64,000 bases of DNA. It comes from Puccinia triticina. Lineage: Eukaryota; Basidiomycota; Pucciniomycetes; Pucciniales; Pucciniaceae. The stretch covers positions 4,588,001 through 4,652,000 of the forward strand of contig NC_070562.1 of the NCBI RefSeq assembly GCF_026914185.1, written 5' to 3'. Shown piece after piece: positions 18,404 to 27,425 of the stretch; the stretch's first letter is position 1; the number at the start of each line of letters is the position of its first letter. The notes under the pieces were generated by a model, which saw only the letters and a program-made list of their open reading frames with translations, made no database searches and had not been told where the DNA came from. The translations under genes were made by a program, and so were the position numbers.

Positions 18404-20919
18404 AAAAAAGATTGAGTAGGTTTCTTTGAAAACATCCGATGTTCTTCACCTCCTTCTCCTGTAGACCCGTGTTCAGTGGCTGGCATAAGTATGTTTGTGC
18501 TCAGATCCTTCCGATTATTCCAGCCTTTCCCTTGTCCAATTCTAGCCAAGGGTACAGAAACTCTTCTGCCTTTTGATCCTTGGAAAGAGAGTGTCTCGCC
18601 GGTTTCGTGGTATTCCAACGTACATTTGTAGTCAAAAAGAAATGGTCTTCCAAGAATGCATTCTTGTGCTTTAGGTGAAACAAATAGGTGAGCAGGTCCG
18701 GAGAATCGACCAATTGCTAACGAGCAGTTTTCCGCCACACCGTTTATGTCACATCTAGCACCGCCAACTCCTTTCATGGGTATGTCTACTGAAACCAATT
18801 CCAAATCCAAGTCTTCTGCAACTGATCGGGGTATGACATTTACCATAGATCCGGAATCAACCATGAAGTCTACTTTTGCTCCCCCCACTTCGGCAGTTAC
18901 ATATCCCAGAGCACAACTATAATAACACGGGTCTGAGATATCTTCGTCTTTCTGGGGTGTAGTCATTGCAGCTGAAACTTTGGTGGATTCCGTAGCAATG
19001 TAGGTAGCACTGTTTTTACCCGGAAGGCGTCCTTGAAGTTTGGCAATGACTTGTTCCGTGTATGATGGTGAAATAGCCGTAAGCTGGGCAAAAGTTGTCG
19101 GAATTTTTACTTGGTCTAAATCTTGTAGTAGTGATTCCTCCGGAGAATTTTTCTTGATACTGATAGGTGCCCTTTCTCGACTCCATATTTTCTCTGGTGC
19201 CTTTCTAGGATTTTCCTGTTGAATTTCTGCTAATTCGTCCTCCGCATCAATGTCCATGCCGTCTTTTTCTGGTTCTTGGATCCTCACGCTACGCCGACCT
19301 TTCTGAGCTTCAGATCTTGTAATTGCATGAGTTCTCAGATAGTTTTCTGCACCAAGTTGAGGTGGTTCCCATTCAACAGTCTGAGCTGAGCTTTGCATCA
19401 TGGGAGTGCTTCCGTTATTTTGTCTTGATTCAGCTAAGTTTCTAATCGCATCTTGCATGGCGGGATCTGCCGAAGCACTTGCCACTACTGAACGGATTGG
19501 CCGAGATGGGTTCCAAGGAATGTGTTGTCCATTCGGTAAGTACCACTCTTTCCCCTCTCTCTTCACCAATCCTTGACTCTTGTCTTTAATGAATTCTGGG
19601 CATTGTCCGGTAGAGTGCCCTTCCCGTTTACAATAGTAGCAGATTGTAGATTCATATAGTGGGGTGGATGGTCTTGGCGCTTCGCAAGAAAATTCTTGTC
19701 TCTCCACTGGTCCCTTTCGATAAACTGGTGCCGTGTTTTTAAGCTGCTGCTTAAGCAATGCCAACTCCTGTTGGACTTCATTTAACTTCTGTTCTACTGC
19801 TTTGTCATTTGGGGTTTCTTGTAACATTTGTTCTCGCCGTTTCCCGTCACCTTTCCTAGCCTCTAGATTTTTCTGCATAGCTTGATTTGACTCGGAAAAG
19901 CTTGAGAAATTGACATAGCCTTTGTTAATTTGGATTTCAGTTTCTGCCGCTGCCACAAGGTCATCCCATTTAGGTGCCTTATTGCTTCCATCCTTGGCTT
20001 TTGGAAGTTGTCCCTTGTTGACTAGAGTCCGTTTGATGCTTCTTTGACTTTCATTTGAAAAGGCACTTAGGAATAGCAGGGCCGCGTCCTCCTCCTTGCT
20101 AATGTGATCATTTTTAATAAGGTACTTGAGAATTGAGGTGAACTTCCCAAGATAGGTCTTGTAGTCTTGATAATTTGTGACTCCGTTCTTGGCTTGCTGT
20201 TTTGCTACTTTGATTAAATCATCGGTGGTGTACATAATAGTATTATCTAATTCGCCCCATGTTTTGACCATTTCTTTCCGTAATTTTTTCCAGTCGCAGT
20301 CATTGTATCCGTCCATCTCCTCGAGTTCGCTCTTGAGTTCCTCTGTCCGCACAAATCGTCCAATCTGAAGCGCCTTATTGTAATCCGTTGCTTGGAAAGC
20401 GTTGGCCGTTCTTTCGAAACGCTTTAAGAACTTCATGAATTGGCTGCCATCATAGAAGAGTCCAGGCCCTTTAATAATGACTGGTTTGACTTGGTGGAAC
20501 TGTGGGGGTTGGTAGTACTGTGGATAAAAAGCTTGTGGATGCTGAATGGGTGGTTGTTGAACCGGTGGGGGTGGAATTGGCTGTTGTCGTTGTTGAAACT
20601 GAGGTTGATACATAGTTTCTTGAATATTTTCCGTGTTGTGAATTCCGTACCCCGATATAGGTTGATGTGGAGTATTGTTACGTTGCGGTAAGTTTGTGTT
20701 TTGAGGAGTTTCATCCAAATCTGATAATTCATCTCCGTATTGGTCTCTGAGTTGAAGGTCAATTCCCTTTCCTTTGTCTTTTCTGGGTGGTGCAGGTGGG
20801 TTTGTTGTATCCGGATTCCAATTCAAGGCTGAAGTTCCGGCCGCAGGTCTGTTCCTAAAAGGGGTTGATGGAGGAGCAAATCCATTCTCCAAATCTGGTG
20901 CGCTAAACGGTAAACTCAT
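18400..20919 (-). CDS. gag: Gypsy-2 Gag with C-terminal protease
   Basis: 839 codons, intact, from ATG at 20917-20919 (MSLPFSAPDLENG). Residues 1-140 are Pro/Gln-rich and disordered. The capsid-like core spans about 145-330 (FYDGSQFMKFLKRFERTANAF). A coiled-coil-like Gln/Leu stretch lies at 370-395. One CCHC knuckle (CYYCKREGHSTGQC) lies near residue 430. The aspartic protease sits near residues 690-780, with active site VDFMVDSGSMVNVIP and the ILGRPFLFD motif. The domain order matches Gypsy-1. It ends at the frameshift site. Confidence 0.93.
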   Translation of the reverse strand: MSLPFSAPDLENGFAPPSTPFRNRPAAGTSALNWNPDTTNPPAPPRKDKGKGIDLQLRDQYGDELSDLDETPQNTNLPQRNNTPHQPISGYGIHNTENIQETMYQPQFQQRQQPIPPPPVQQPPIQHPQAFYPQYYQPPQFHQVKPVIIKGPGLFYDGSQFMKFLKRFERTANAFQATDYNKALQIGRFVRTEELKSELEEMDGYNDCDWKKLRKEMVKTWGELDNTIMYTTDDLIKVAKQQAKNGVTNYQDYKTYLGKFTSILKYLIKNDHISKEEDAALLFLSAFSNESQRSIKRTLVNKGQLPKAKDGSNKAPKWDDLVAAAETEIQINKGYVNFSSFSESNQAMQKNLEARKGDGKRREQMLQETPNDKAVEQKLNEVQQELALLKQQLKNTAPVYRKGPVERQEFSCEAPRPSTPLYESTICYYCKREGHSTGQCPEFIKDKSQGLVKREGKEWYLPNGQHIPWNPSRPIRSVVASASADPAMQDAIRNLAESRQNNGSTPMMQSSAQTVEWEPPQLGAENYLRTHAITRSEAQKGRRSVRIQEPEKDGMDIDAEDELAEIQQENPRKAPEKIWSRERAPISIKKNSPEESLLQDLDQVKIPTTFAQLTAISPSYTEQVIAKLQGRLPGKNSATYIATESTKVSAAMTTPQKDEDISDPCYYSCALGYVTAEVGGAKVDFMVDSGSMVNVIPRSVAEDLDLELVSVDIPMKGVGGARCDINGVAENCSLAIGRFSGPAHLFVSPKAQECILGRPFLFDYKCTLEYHETGETLSFQGSKGRRVSVPLARIGQGKGWNNRKDLSTNILMPATEHGSTGEGGEEHRMFSKKPTQSFL
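18403..18409 (-). promoter_or_regulatory. -1 ribosomal frameshift site (Gypsy-2 gag/pol)
   Basis: Gag ends TCT TTT TTA TGA. The heptamer T TTT TTA obeys the X XXY YYZ rule, and a one-base slip reads straight into pol. The ATG of the pol frame overlaps the gag TGA as ATGA, so reinitiation is a weaker alternative. Confidence 0.75.
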
Positions 20920-21083
20920 TTTGTTCTTGTTGAATCCTAGTTTTGTAATATCACAATCTTTTGCTAACGGTTACTGTGCTCTGAAAAAGAAACAATAATA
21001 TCTGGTCTCTGGTCTCTTTACCAGGGCTAATTGGGGCTTTTTCTTTAATAATTGATATAAATAACTTTACCGTACTGGGAGTG

Positions 21084-21270
21084 TTCTTCAAACAGTATCC
21101 TAATTATCTGAATTCTTTGGTACAACAACCGTCTTTCAGTATATAATTGGCTGTTTCCTTCGAGTGGACTCCGGAGTTTTCTTCTAGCAGTATCTGATTA
21201 TCCAGATCCTTTGGTACGACACACCGTCTTCCAGTATATAATCAGCCGCTTTCTTCGAAATTCTCCTTTC
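21084..21270. repeat. Tandem 95-bp duplication in the Gypsy-2 leader
   Basis: Two diverged copies, starting TTCTTC at 21084 and 21179, both with AGTAT, CTTTGGTAC, CCGTCTT and CAGTATATAAT. It lies between the 5' LTR and gag, where packaging signals are expected. The 21271-21510 remainder and 20920-21083 show no other feature. Confidence 0.55.
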
Positions 21271-21510
21271 AGGTCTGGTGGTTACACGTTCTCTTCAGAG
21301 GCTTGTAATCCGTTTCGTAAATGATGTTTTAGTATTCAACTGGTTTTCCAACAGAAGAAGTGAATATGCCGTGGAGTTTGTAGATTTTGTTGAAGAATTT
21401 GATCCTTTCGCCGCTAGAAGTAGGTATCCTTCGACGTTATTCCAAGTTGTTGAAATCGGTAATCTGGTGTTGATCAAACAAATTTATCCTAATCACGTTG
21501 GGGACTCCCT

Positions 21511-21600
21511 TGTAAGACTCAAAAGTGGTTGTGAAACCCTTTTGCTGAATGGAGAAGGGGATGAAGGAGTTGCAAGCTCTGCCCTTCTATACTACCAGCT

Positions 21601-21634
<34 letters not shown>

Positions 21635-22308
21635 ATTAGGTGATAGGAGTGAATGCTCAAGATGAGTTTATTCAATACACTTTATAAAGATTTGTTATTG
21701 ATATATAAGGGTTGTTATGAGTATAGTTGTAAGTGTTGAGAGTACAAGGTGGTGAGTGAATCACTGATGAGTAATAAACTGAAGAGCTACAAATGAGGGG
21801 GAGAGAGCCCCTTATATAGACAAATGTGAGGGATTTTAGCTCCAGGGCAGCCCCAGTGAGGGATTTTAGCTGGCCTGCGCTGTGTACAATTTATGCGAGG
21901 GGTGCATGCATGATGCAGGGAACAATGGCATGTGATGCAATAAAACCAAACAAAAGTGGAGGTGAAAGTTCTAGAATGCGGAGAACAATGGCACAGACTG
22001 CAGTGGCAGTGCTGGATGATGTCATGCAGCTAGAAAACAAAGGCAAAATAATATATGCAGTGGAGATACCATGGAGTAGGGAAAGGTGGCTTGAGGTGCG
22101 TGACAGGGGTCAACAGGGTGCTACAGGTTGTCCGGAGGGTCTAACTTCCAGTGCAGTGGGGCTACAGTTACACTTTCAGTGGAGACTAGGGGGTAATTTG
22201 GCCATAGATTCCATTTCTGGGGTCCATATGGTCGTACCATGAGGCATTCTATGACTAATTACGCAAATGAGAGAAAAACTTTTGATTTTTCCCATTTTGT
22301 ATACCACA
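21511..22308 (-). repeat. Gypsy-2 5' LTR
   Basis: 798 bp, partner of 10855-11652; right flank ACGG (22309-22312) then host coding DNA. The sequence just inside (on the minus strand AGGGAGTCCCCAACG) does not begin with TGG, so no standard tRNA primer site is obvious. Confidence 0.95.
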
Positions 22309-23415
22309 ACGGTCGGATTGATTGAATGGCTTGTTTTTGGTTGGGCGCCGATGATGGACACCCCGGAGTGTTTATCTGAGAAGGGGTCATCTGATGATGA
22401 TAGGGTCAGTTTAGTTATGTGCTTTATTTTTTTGTGGGGAGGTGAGAAGGACATACCATCTGATTCGATTATCCATGCCGTCTTGGGGTCCCTGGTATCT
22501 GTTGGCAGATAGATGACTGATTGGTGGGGCAGCTTGTTCTGGGACTTGAGGTTGTGGCTGTTTGATTGGAGGAAGCGGTTCTTTTTCTGGTTGTTGTTCC
22601 TGAGACGGTGGGGGTGTTTTTTGGAGAATGATTTGGTTGATCTGGATTCAAAGATGGCTGTGAAGCAGGACGGGAGCATGTTCCGCTTGTAGAGGATCCA
22701 GAGGGAGAGAATGATGAGTAGACCAGCTGCCAGTCTTCCGATTGCGCCTCCAATGGGTGCGGCCAGTCCGGCTGAGCCTGGGTGGGTTGCAGGCGAGGAT
22801 GCTGCTGAGCTGATGCAGATGTTCCGGGGGCAGGTGGAGCAGTTCCTGGGTGTCTGGACGACACCCGGCGTGGCGGTTTTCGCCGAGCGGAGATTGACAG
22901 TCGCCACCTCCCCCATGGCCTTGTCCACGGAGAAAGCCGCGTCAGACGTCAGTAGGGACGAGGTGTAGGATCCCCGGTCTTCTTTGTGCAAGTCAGCTCG
23001 CCCAGCCTGGCCAGCCCCCAGAACGCAACTTTCACCCGTTGTTTTTCCTCGACTTTTGTGGATCGACATAGCCCCAGCCAAAATCAGAGGAAGCTGCAAA
23101 CCAAAAAGACCATCAAGAAAAACAATCGGTCGATTTGTTTTTCTAATGACTGGAGATCAAAGGAGGGGAGTTAGAGAAGGGACTGACCTGGGAGCAATGG
23201 GATTGGACTTCACCGTCCATGTTCTCAACTTTGAATTCGGCGCGCTTGACAACGATGAATTCGCGCTTGGCGTTCATGAGGAAACATTCGACCAACGGGA
23301 CAAAGGCCGCGAGGGGTTTATTAGGGGCATCGGTGGGCAAACCTTTAGCTTTATCCAGTATCCAGTAAAGGGTCCTCATTGTTGGACAGAGGGGGGCGTG
23401 CTGAAGGTGTAGCAT
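22309..23415 (-). pseudogene. Host membrane protein gene, N-terminal part with transmembrane segment
   Basis: Minus strand. Exon 1 about 23188-23415 (candidate ATG 23413-23415, or a later ATG near 23379), intron 23094-23187 (GTCAGT to TTTGCAG, 94 nt), exon 2 22457-23093, a probable in-frame 66-nt intron 22391-22456 (GTATGT to CATCAG), then exon 3 running into the Gypsy-2 site. Exon 2 ends in a Cys-containing region (NCSTCPRNICIS), a Ser/Pro linker and a single hydrophobic span of about 20 residues (GRLAAGLLIILSLWILY) followed by KR, typical of a type I single-pass protein with a cytoplasmic tail. The tail continues into 10767-10850 and 726-2199. The 5' end borders repeat X and may be truncated. 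Family unknown; a surface sensor or receptor is only a guess. Confidence 0.7.
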
Positions 23416-23827
23416 GGGGCGTTCCTGGACCCTGGTTGGTGTTTGCCACGGGGCCGGGTGGGCGTGGTATCAGTAGTGTCCCCAAGGCGGTTACGGGTTG
23501 GCAAGGCGTGGTGTGGTGCTGCTGATGGGTATATAAGGGGAGGGAAGTGGAACGATGGATCCGCAGGGGATTCGGTTTTGTCTGCCCCCTCCCTGGGAGG
23601 CCCCTAACTGCTTGGTTAGGCCCCCCCTGGCTAGTTTACCAACCGGCCCACTTTTGCTCGTTGCTCCGGCACAGCTGGAGGGTCATCCATATGGCCTTCG
23701 GGCCTTTGGGGATATTCAACGTGCCAAGTGAGAATAATGGGGCATTTCTTGCCCCATTTTGTGAGAAACAAACACCCCAAAACTTAGATCTGCAGATCTA
23801 GAATTTTGTGGATTTAAGAAAGTGGGA
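23403..23827 (+). repeat. XZ repeat, 5' module X (copy 1)
   Basis: About 420 bp, clearly homologous to 60672-61097. Shared landmarks are GGTATCAGTAG, a TATA box (23530-23536), CGCAGGGG, CCCCCTCCCTGGGAG, ACCAACCGGCCCACTTTTGC, GATATTCAACGTGCCAAG and a closing AGATCT-(2)-AGATCT palindrome before GTGGATTTAAGAAAGTGGGAT. Satellite monomers follow directly. An open plus-strand peptide is similar in both copies but probably reflects DNA similarity only. Its left edge overlaps the start of the host gene exon. Confidence 0.65.
23530..23536 (+). promoter_or_regulatory. TATA-like box in repeat X (copy 1)
   Basis: TATATAA followed by GGGGAGGGAAGTGG; the same box and context recur at 60799-60805. Conservation between copies suggests a promoter reading toward the satellite. 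Confidence 0.4.
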
Positions 23828-24285
23828 TTTTGGGACTAATCAGATTATAGCATCTCCTTTTGGGCATTTCCATACATGAGAGCTTTACCAAAATAATCTT
23901 TGCAAATGGATGAATATTCTGGTCCCAATATCATGAATTAATCACCATTCCAGGTTGAGATATAGTCGCAGAAACACAAAGAAAAACCTAATTTGGTGAT
24001 TCTTTGAAACCCATGAGACTGTAGCTGCCACATTTTGGTTTTTTCATGGGCAAGAGCTGACCCAAATTAATCTATCAATATGTCTTATCATAATGGTATC
24101 AATATCATGAAATCATTCCCATTGCGGGTTGAGATACAGTGGCAGAAACACCAAAAAATACCCAATTAGGCAATATTTTGAGACTAATCAGACTATAGCA
24201 GCTCCTTTTGGGCATTTCCATACATGAAAGCTATACCAAAATAATCTCTGGAAATGGATTAATATTCTGGTACACATATCATGGA
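23828..24285. repeat. 174-bp satellite, about 2.6 monomers
   Basis: Alternating A-type (ACACCAAAAAATACCC) and B-type (ACACAAAGAAAAACC) monomers, continuous with repeat X on the left and cut by the Helitron 3' end at 24286 on the right. Confidence 0.75.
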
Positions 24286-24546
24286 CTAGGGAAAACGCGG
24301 CTGCACCGCATAAACTAAGACACAGCTGAAATGACCCCACAGAAGAACTGGCACACACGCTAACTGAGCACACCACATCACTCCTGTCCAGTAAAGCTAC
24401 ACATCCGTGGACCATTGGTCAGAAACTAAATAATTTTTTTTACAAACAGTTACTTAATATGTATACAAAGACAAACGTTACAAAAGAAGCAATGGAGCCA
24501 AGTCCAGTATGTACAAACACACACCACACAAACATGAAGCTCTTGT

Positions 24547-24978
24547 TCACACAACAGCATTTCTAATGACACCCAATTTCACTACATTTGTGGTCTTCAA
24601 AACACTATTCTCACCTACAATGCCAGCAAGTAGGCCGGCACGACTTGTTGCGTGAGACAGGGCAACATATAGCTGCCCATGAGAAAACACTGGTTGAGGA
24701 AGATAAACACCCACACAACCTAGAGTCTGTCCTTGAGCTTTGTTGATTGTCATTGCAAAAGCGGGAACAACCGGGAATTGACATTGTCCAAACCTTGTAG
24801 CACACATCTGATCTGGCTCGTGGATCAGAACCATCTTTGGGAGTAAAATGCCTTTGAACGTCCTCAAGTCATTGAAACTGGTTGGGCCCCTCACATTCAG
24901 TAAGAGAAGCCTAAGATAATACCGTTCTCCATTAACTGGAGTCGCAAAATACAACCGGCCAATAGTGTCCAATAGCAC
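24547..24978 (-). pseudogene. Helitron helicase, C-terminal fragment
   Basis: Open fragment starting with the linker conserved before the helicase ([20 protein letters not shown], then [11 protein letters not shown]) and jumping directly to the last Pif1-like helicase motifs ([13 protein letters not shown], then [17 protein letters not shown]). Motifs Ia-IV and the Walker A region that should lie between are missing, so roughly a thousand bases were deleted. In an intact element this protein unwinds DNA for rolling-circle transposition. It is followed upstream by a MITE. Not functional. Confidence 0.88.
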
Positions 24979-25101
24979 GGTTCACGTAGGGCCAAAATCA
25001 GCAAGACCAAAATAAAGTTTATCCCACGGTCCCAGCCAATTTGGCTGGGAAGGATTGCTGATTTATAACATCAGCAGGGTTAAAGAATCCCTACGTGAAC
25101 C
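24979..25101. mobile_element. 123-bp MITE inside Helitron A
   Basis: Perfect 13-bp terminal inverted repeats GGTTCACGTAGGG (24979-24991) and CCCTACGTGAACC (25089-25101), with an internal near-perfect palindrome CCCAGCC...GGCTGGG at about 25033-25052. It interrupts the Helitron polyprotein between the KEWLPR and IGRLYF regions. No clear target duplication is seen, so the superfamily is unknown. Confidence 0.7.
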
Positions 25102-25400
25102 ATCCTAATGGGCCGCGTCTGGGTAGCCATTCCTTGGCAGAGGCCCAGTATAAATGGTCAGGAATTTCACCATACAGAAGTTCACGTGCGGGTTTACCAT
25201 AGCCTTGCGCGTTGTCTCTATTCAATTGAAAAAATTGAGTTAATGTAGTCAAACCAGAAGCGCCTGACGTCATTTGTTCTTGCGCCCCCTCCGCGTCTTG
25301 GTAAAAGATTGTTTGATGGCCAGGCAAGTGCAAAGCAAGTTGCATAATTTCTGGATACCTGTTGTAAAAAGGGTATTGCAAAAGCCTGTGGACAGCTGTG
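25102..25400 (-). pseudogene. Helitron polyprotein, middle fragment
   Basis: Open fragment with the region that joins Rep to helicase in Helitrons: LALHLPGHQTIFY, then TTLTQFFQLNRD, then LLYGEIPDHLYW and KEWLPR. It continues across the MITE into 24978. The upstream link to Rep (25400-25759) has decayed and shows no open homology. Confidence 0.82.
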
Positions 25401-25758
25401 ACAAATCACATCAAAAACAATCAATACTGGCTATCGGGACCCAATTCCCACAATTTGACCCATTGAGAAGGTTATGAGCACGGCACTCTGATTTCAAACA
25501 TCATAATGTTCCACTACATTACACCATTCCGGGGCCCAATAAACACAATGGACCAAGACCTATAATGTGGTCTTTACCGTCAAAGCTGACAGCTCAAATA
25601 GTTATGACAATGCATGTTCTGACACTTGCATATATGCCTGCAATTTGTATGTACACGCAGGGAACAAAACCACCATTCCAAAGCATAGGACAGAACCTCA
25701 ATCGCGGAGATATATATGACTGAGAAGAAACAGGAAAATAACCTTTGCAGGGACCAAT

Positions 25759-26190
25759 TTATCGACCTTGAACAAACCTAAGAGTTTCATCTCTGTCTCT
25801 TAATTGCAATGCCAAACAATCAACACCCTTACAGATGTATTTGAAGAGGTACTTGGTGGCTGTAATGCCACATGAATATGTTGTAGGGAAGTTTATTGAA
25901 CAACGTCCATTGATTAGACAACCTTTTGCTGTAGAGCAGGGGCCGTGGATCATCTGCGTCTTCACTAAGTTCTGTAACGTTGGCTCCGTCTTGTGGTCTG
26001 GGATCCTGGCGCAAACCAAAGCATCGACTGCCTCCGCTGTTTGAGGTATGTCAGCTGGGTGCAACATCAACATGATATGGCAATGGGGCAGGCCCCGCTT
26101 TTGGAACTCGACACAATAGGAATTACAGCGGCAGAGGACAACCTGGGGGACACAAGCAAGCAAGCCAAAGTCTATTTTATAGACAATCAA
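25759..26190 (-). pseudogene. Helitron Rep (rolling-circle initiator) fragment
   Basis: Contains the HUH-type signature EFQKRGLPHCHIML (two His flanking a hydrophobic), followed by the conserved Cys-containing MIHGPC, then GRCSINFP, and KYLFKYICKG. Rep nicks and joins DNA ends in Helitron transposition. The N-terminal part and the C-terminal catalytic tyrosine motif are not found, so it is a truncated relic. It is the most 5' recognisable piece of Helitron A. Confidence 0.85.
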
Positions 26191-26200
26191 GCATCAATCA

Positions 26201-26690
26201 AGCCCTGACATGAACTACGCCACCGCCACGCCCCTCCGGTACCTCCGACCTGCAAGGCCGTGTTTTGACTGGCTAGGCGTTGTCTAGGTTTTGGGCTGCA
26301 CGTGGCTACGACAACCATGTACATAACCAGAAACCACCCAAGCCACAAGCAACCCAACCATCACCAGCCTCAAGGCCAAGATTTGAACTCGAATCTACAC
26401 CACTGGCCCTCGAGCTCCGGCTTGGCCGTCCCCTTGACCAGCAACAATTTCCGCTTTTGGCTCTTGGGCATGCCAAAATCCACTGCATCTGTGACCGCCC
26501 GTTTGAACTCGGCCAGCATCCGTCTGCTAGAAGCACTGGCGTCCGTCGACCACTAGCCACCTCGCCCTTCCTTCCATCATCCCTTCCCCTAAACTCAATG
26601 GAAATACTGGAAAAGTAAGGATCCTCCTCACTCCTCGGCCCAAGCATCCACCCCTCCCAAATACTAATAACCCCAGCTCTACCTTCTGTG
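26201..26690. other. Unassigned tract between Helitron A and the RhoGAP-like fragment
   Basis: GC-balanced sequence with short overlapping frames on both strands, none with a recognisable domain. Near 26590-26612 is a possible exon end with a donor (GGAAAAG then TAAGG) that could belong to the plus-strand pseudogene downstream. Confidence 0.3.
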
Positions 26691-26699
26691 GATTTAATT

Positions 26700-26876
26700 T
26701 GCGGACTTAGTGTAGCTTGATGGATCCGCCGACCTTGTCGGCCTATTACGAGAAGGAGAAGACCTGGACTTACCAGCTGATGTAGACGAATGGAGGCTTC
26801 GACGAGATCCGCAAGATCCTTTTGCGGTGTTTTACCGCGGGCTCAAGCCTCTGCTTGGCATGGGGGTGGCGACAAT
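26700..26876 (+). pseudogene. RhoGAP-like gene, 5' fragment
   Basis: In frame from about 26719 the translation begins DGSADLVGLLREGEDLDLP and continues DPFAVFYRGLKPLLGM. This resembles the RhoGAP core, where GSA follows the arginine-finger loop, LRE and GEDxDLP come next, and a DP...LFLRxLPEPLL-like helix follows. RhoGAP proteins switch off Rho-family GTPases in cell polarity. The arginine finger itself should lie upstream and was not found. The frame continues across Copia-1 at 37743 after discounting one ACAAT copy. Probably a pseudogene; it might be a Helitron-captured copy. Confidence 0.6.
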
Positions 26877-27224
26877 TGATGAGATGAACCAGGTTCTGAA
26901 TCTGAGACCAGCGGACACGATGCGGGTCGAGTGGCGGTGGTTGTGGAAGGATAGCATTGCACATCAGATGAGGAAGCTGGGAAAGAGGAAAAACAGAAAG
27001 AAAGAGAACAAAGAATGAGAAAAGGGAAAGCTACTGTACCTGAGACCAGCGGACACAATGCGGGTCGAGTGGCGGTGGTTGTGGAAGGATGAGGAAAGTC
27101 CTTCCACGTCCGCTGGGCTCAGGTAAACTACCTACAAGGGACATGAGATGTGACATGGAGTGGAAATGTGTGTAGCAGAGAAACAGAGAAGGAAAAGATG
27201 AAACATGACAACTACAACTCAACA
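26877..27224 (-). repeat. Copia-1 3' LTR
   Basis: 348 bp; minus strand starts TGTTGAGTTG and ends CATCTCATCA. Contains two copies of an approximately 50-bp motif ending TGTGGAAGGAT and a hairpin around CTTCCAC. The poly-G polypurine tract adjoins at 27225. Confidence 0.9.
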
Positions 27225-27425
27225 CCCCCCCTTGCTGCACACATGCAGAAAGAAAAGAAAAGGAAAGGAAGAAAAGAAAGAAAAGAAGAGAAAAAAAATA
27301 ATAAGAGACGGGAAAGAGAAAAAGAAGGAAAGAAGAAAAATTTACAAAATATAGAGAGGTCAAATGGGAGTGGGAATGAGAGGGGATGGGGAAGATAGAA
27401 GATAGAATGTATGAGGGATGGGAGA

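Larger units (their letters stand above)
10855..22308 (-). mobile_element. Gypsy-2, full-length 11.5-kb Ty3/gypsy LTR retrotransposon with an antisense gene
   Basis: Two 798-bp LTRs (10855-11652, 21511-22308) differ at about two positions, so insertion is very recent. They are flanked by ACGG (10851-10854 and 22309-22312). Sense is minus: gag-protease 18400-20919, pol 14849-18403, both open. A 3.2-kb tract between pol and the 3' LTR carries a spliced gene on the plus strand, which makes the element much longer than Gypsy-1. The one visible coding defect is FIDN instead of FIDD in the reverse transcriptase box. Confidence 0.95.
24286..26200 (-). mobile_element. Helitron A, degenerate
   Basis: The minus-strand 3' end is complete: hairpin GCGG-TGCAG-CCGC (24297-24309), 7 nt, then CTAG (24286-24289) and a T in the flank. 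Fragments of Rep and helicase lie in the expected order (26190 to 24547), with most of the helicase core deleted. The 5' end (TC after A) was not located; about 26200 is where Rep homology stops. It is inserted in satellite DNA. Confidence 0.75.

Noticed and set aside
23547..23801. Conserved small protein in repeat X (also 60672-61106)
   Set aside because: Similarity of the peptides follows DNA similarity of the repeat; the ends differ and no domain is visible.
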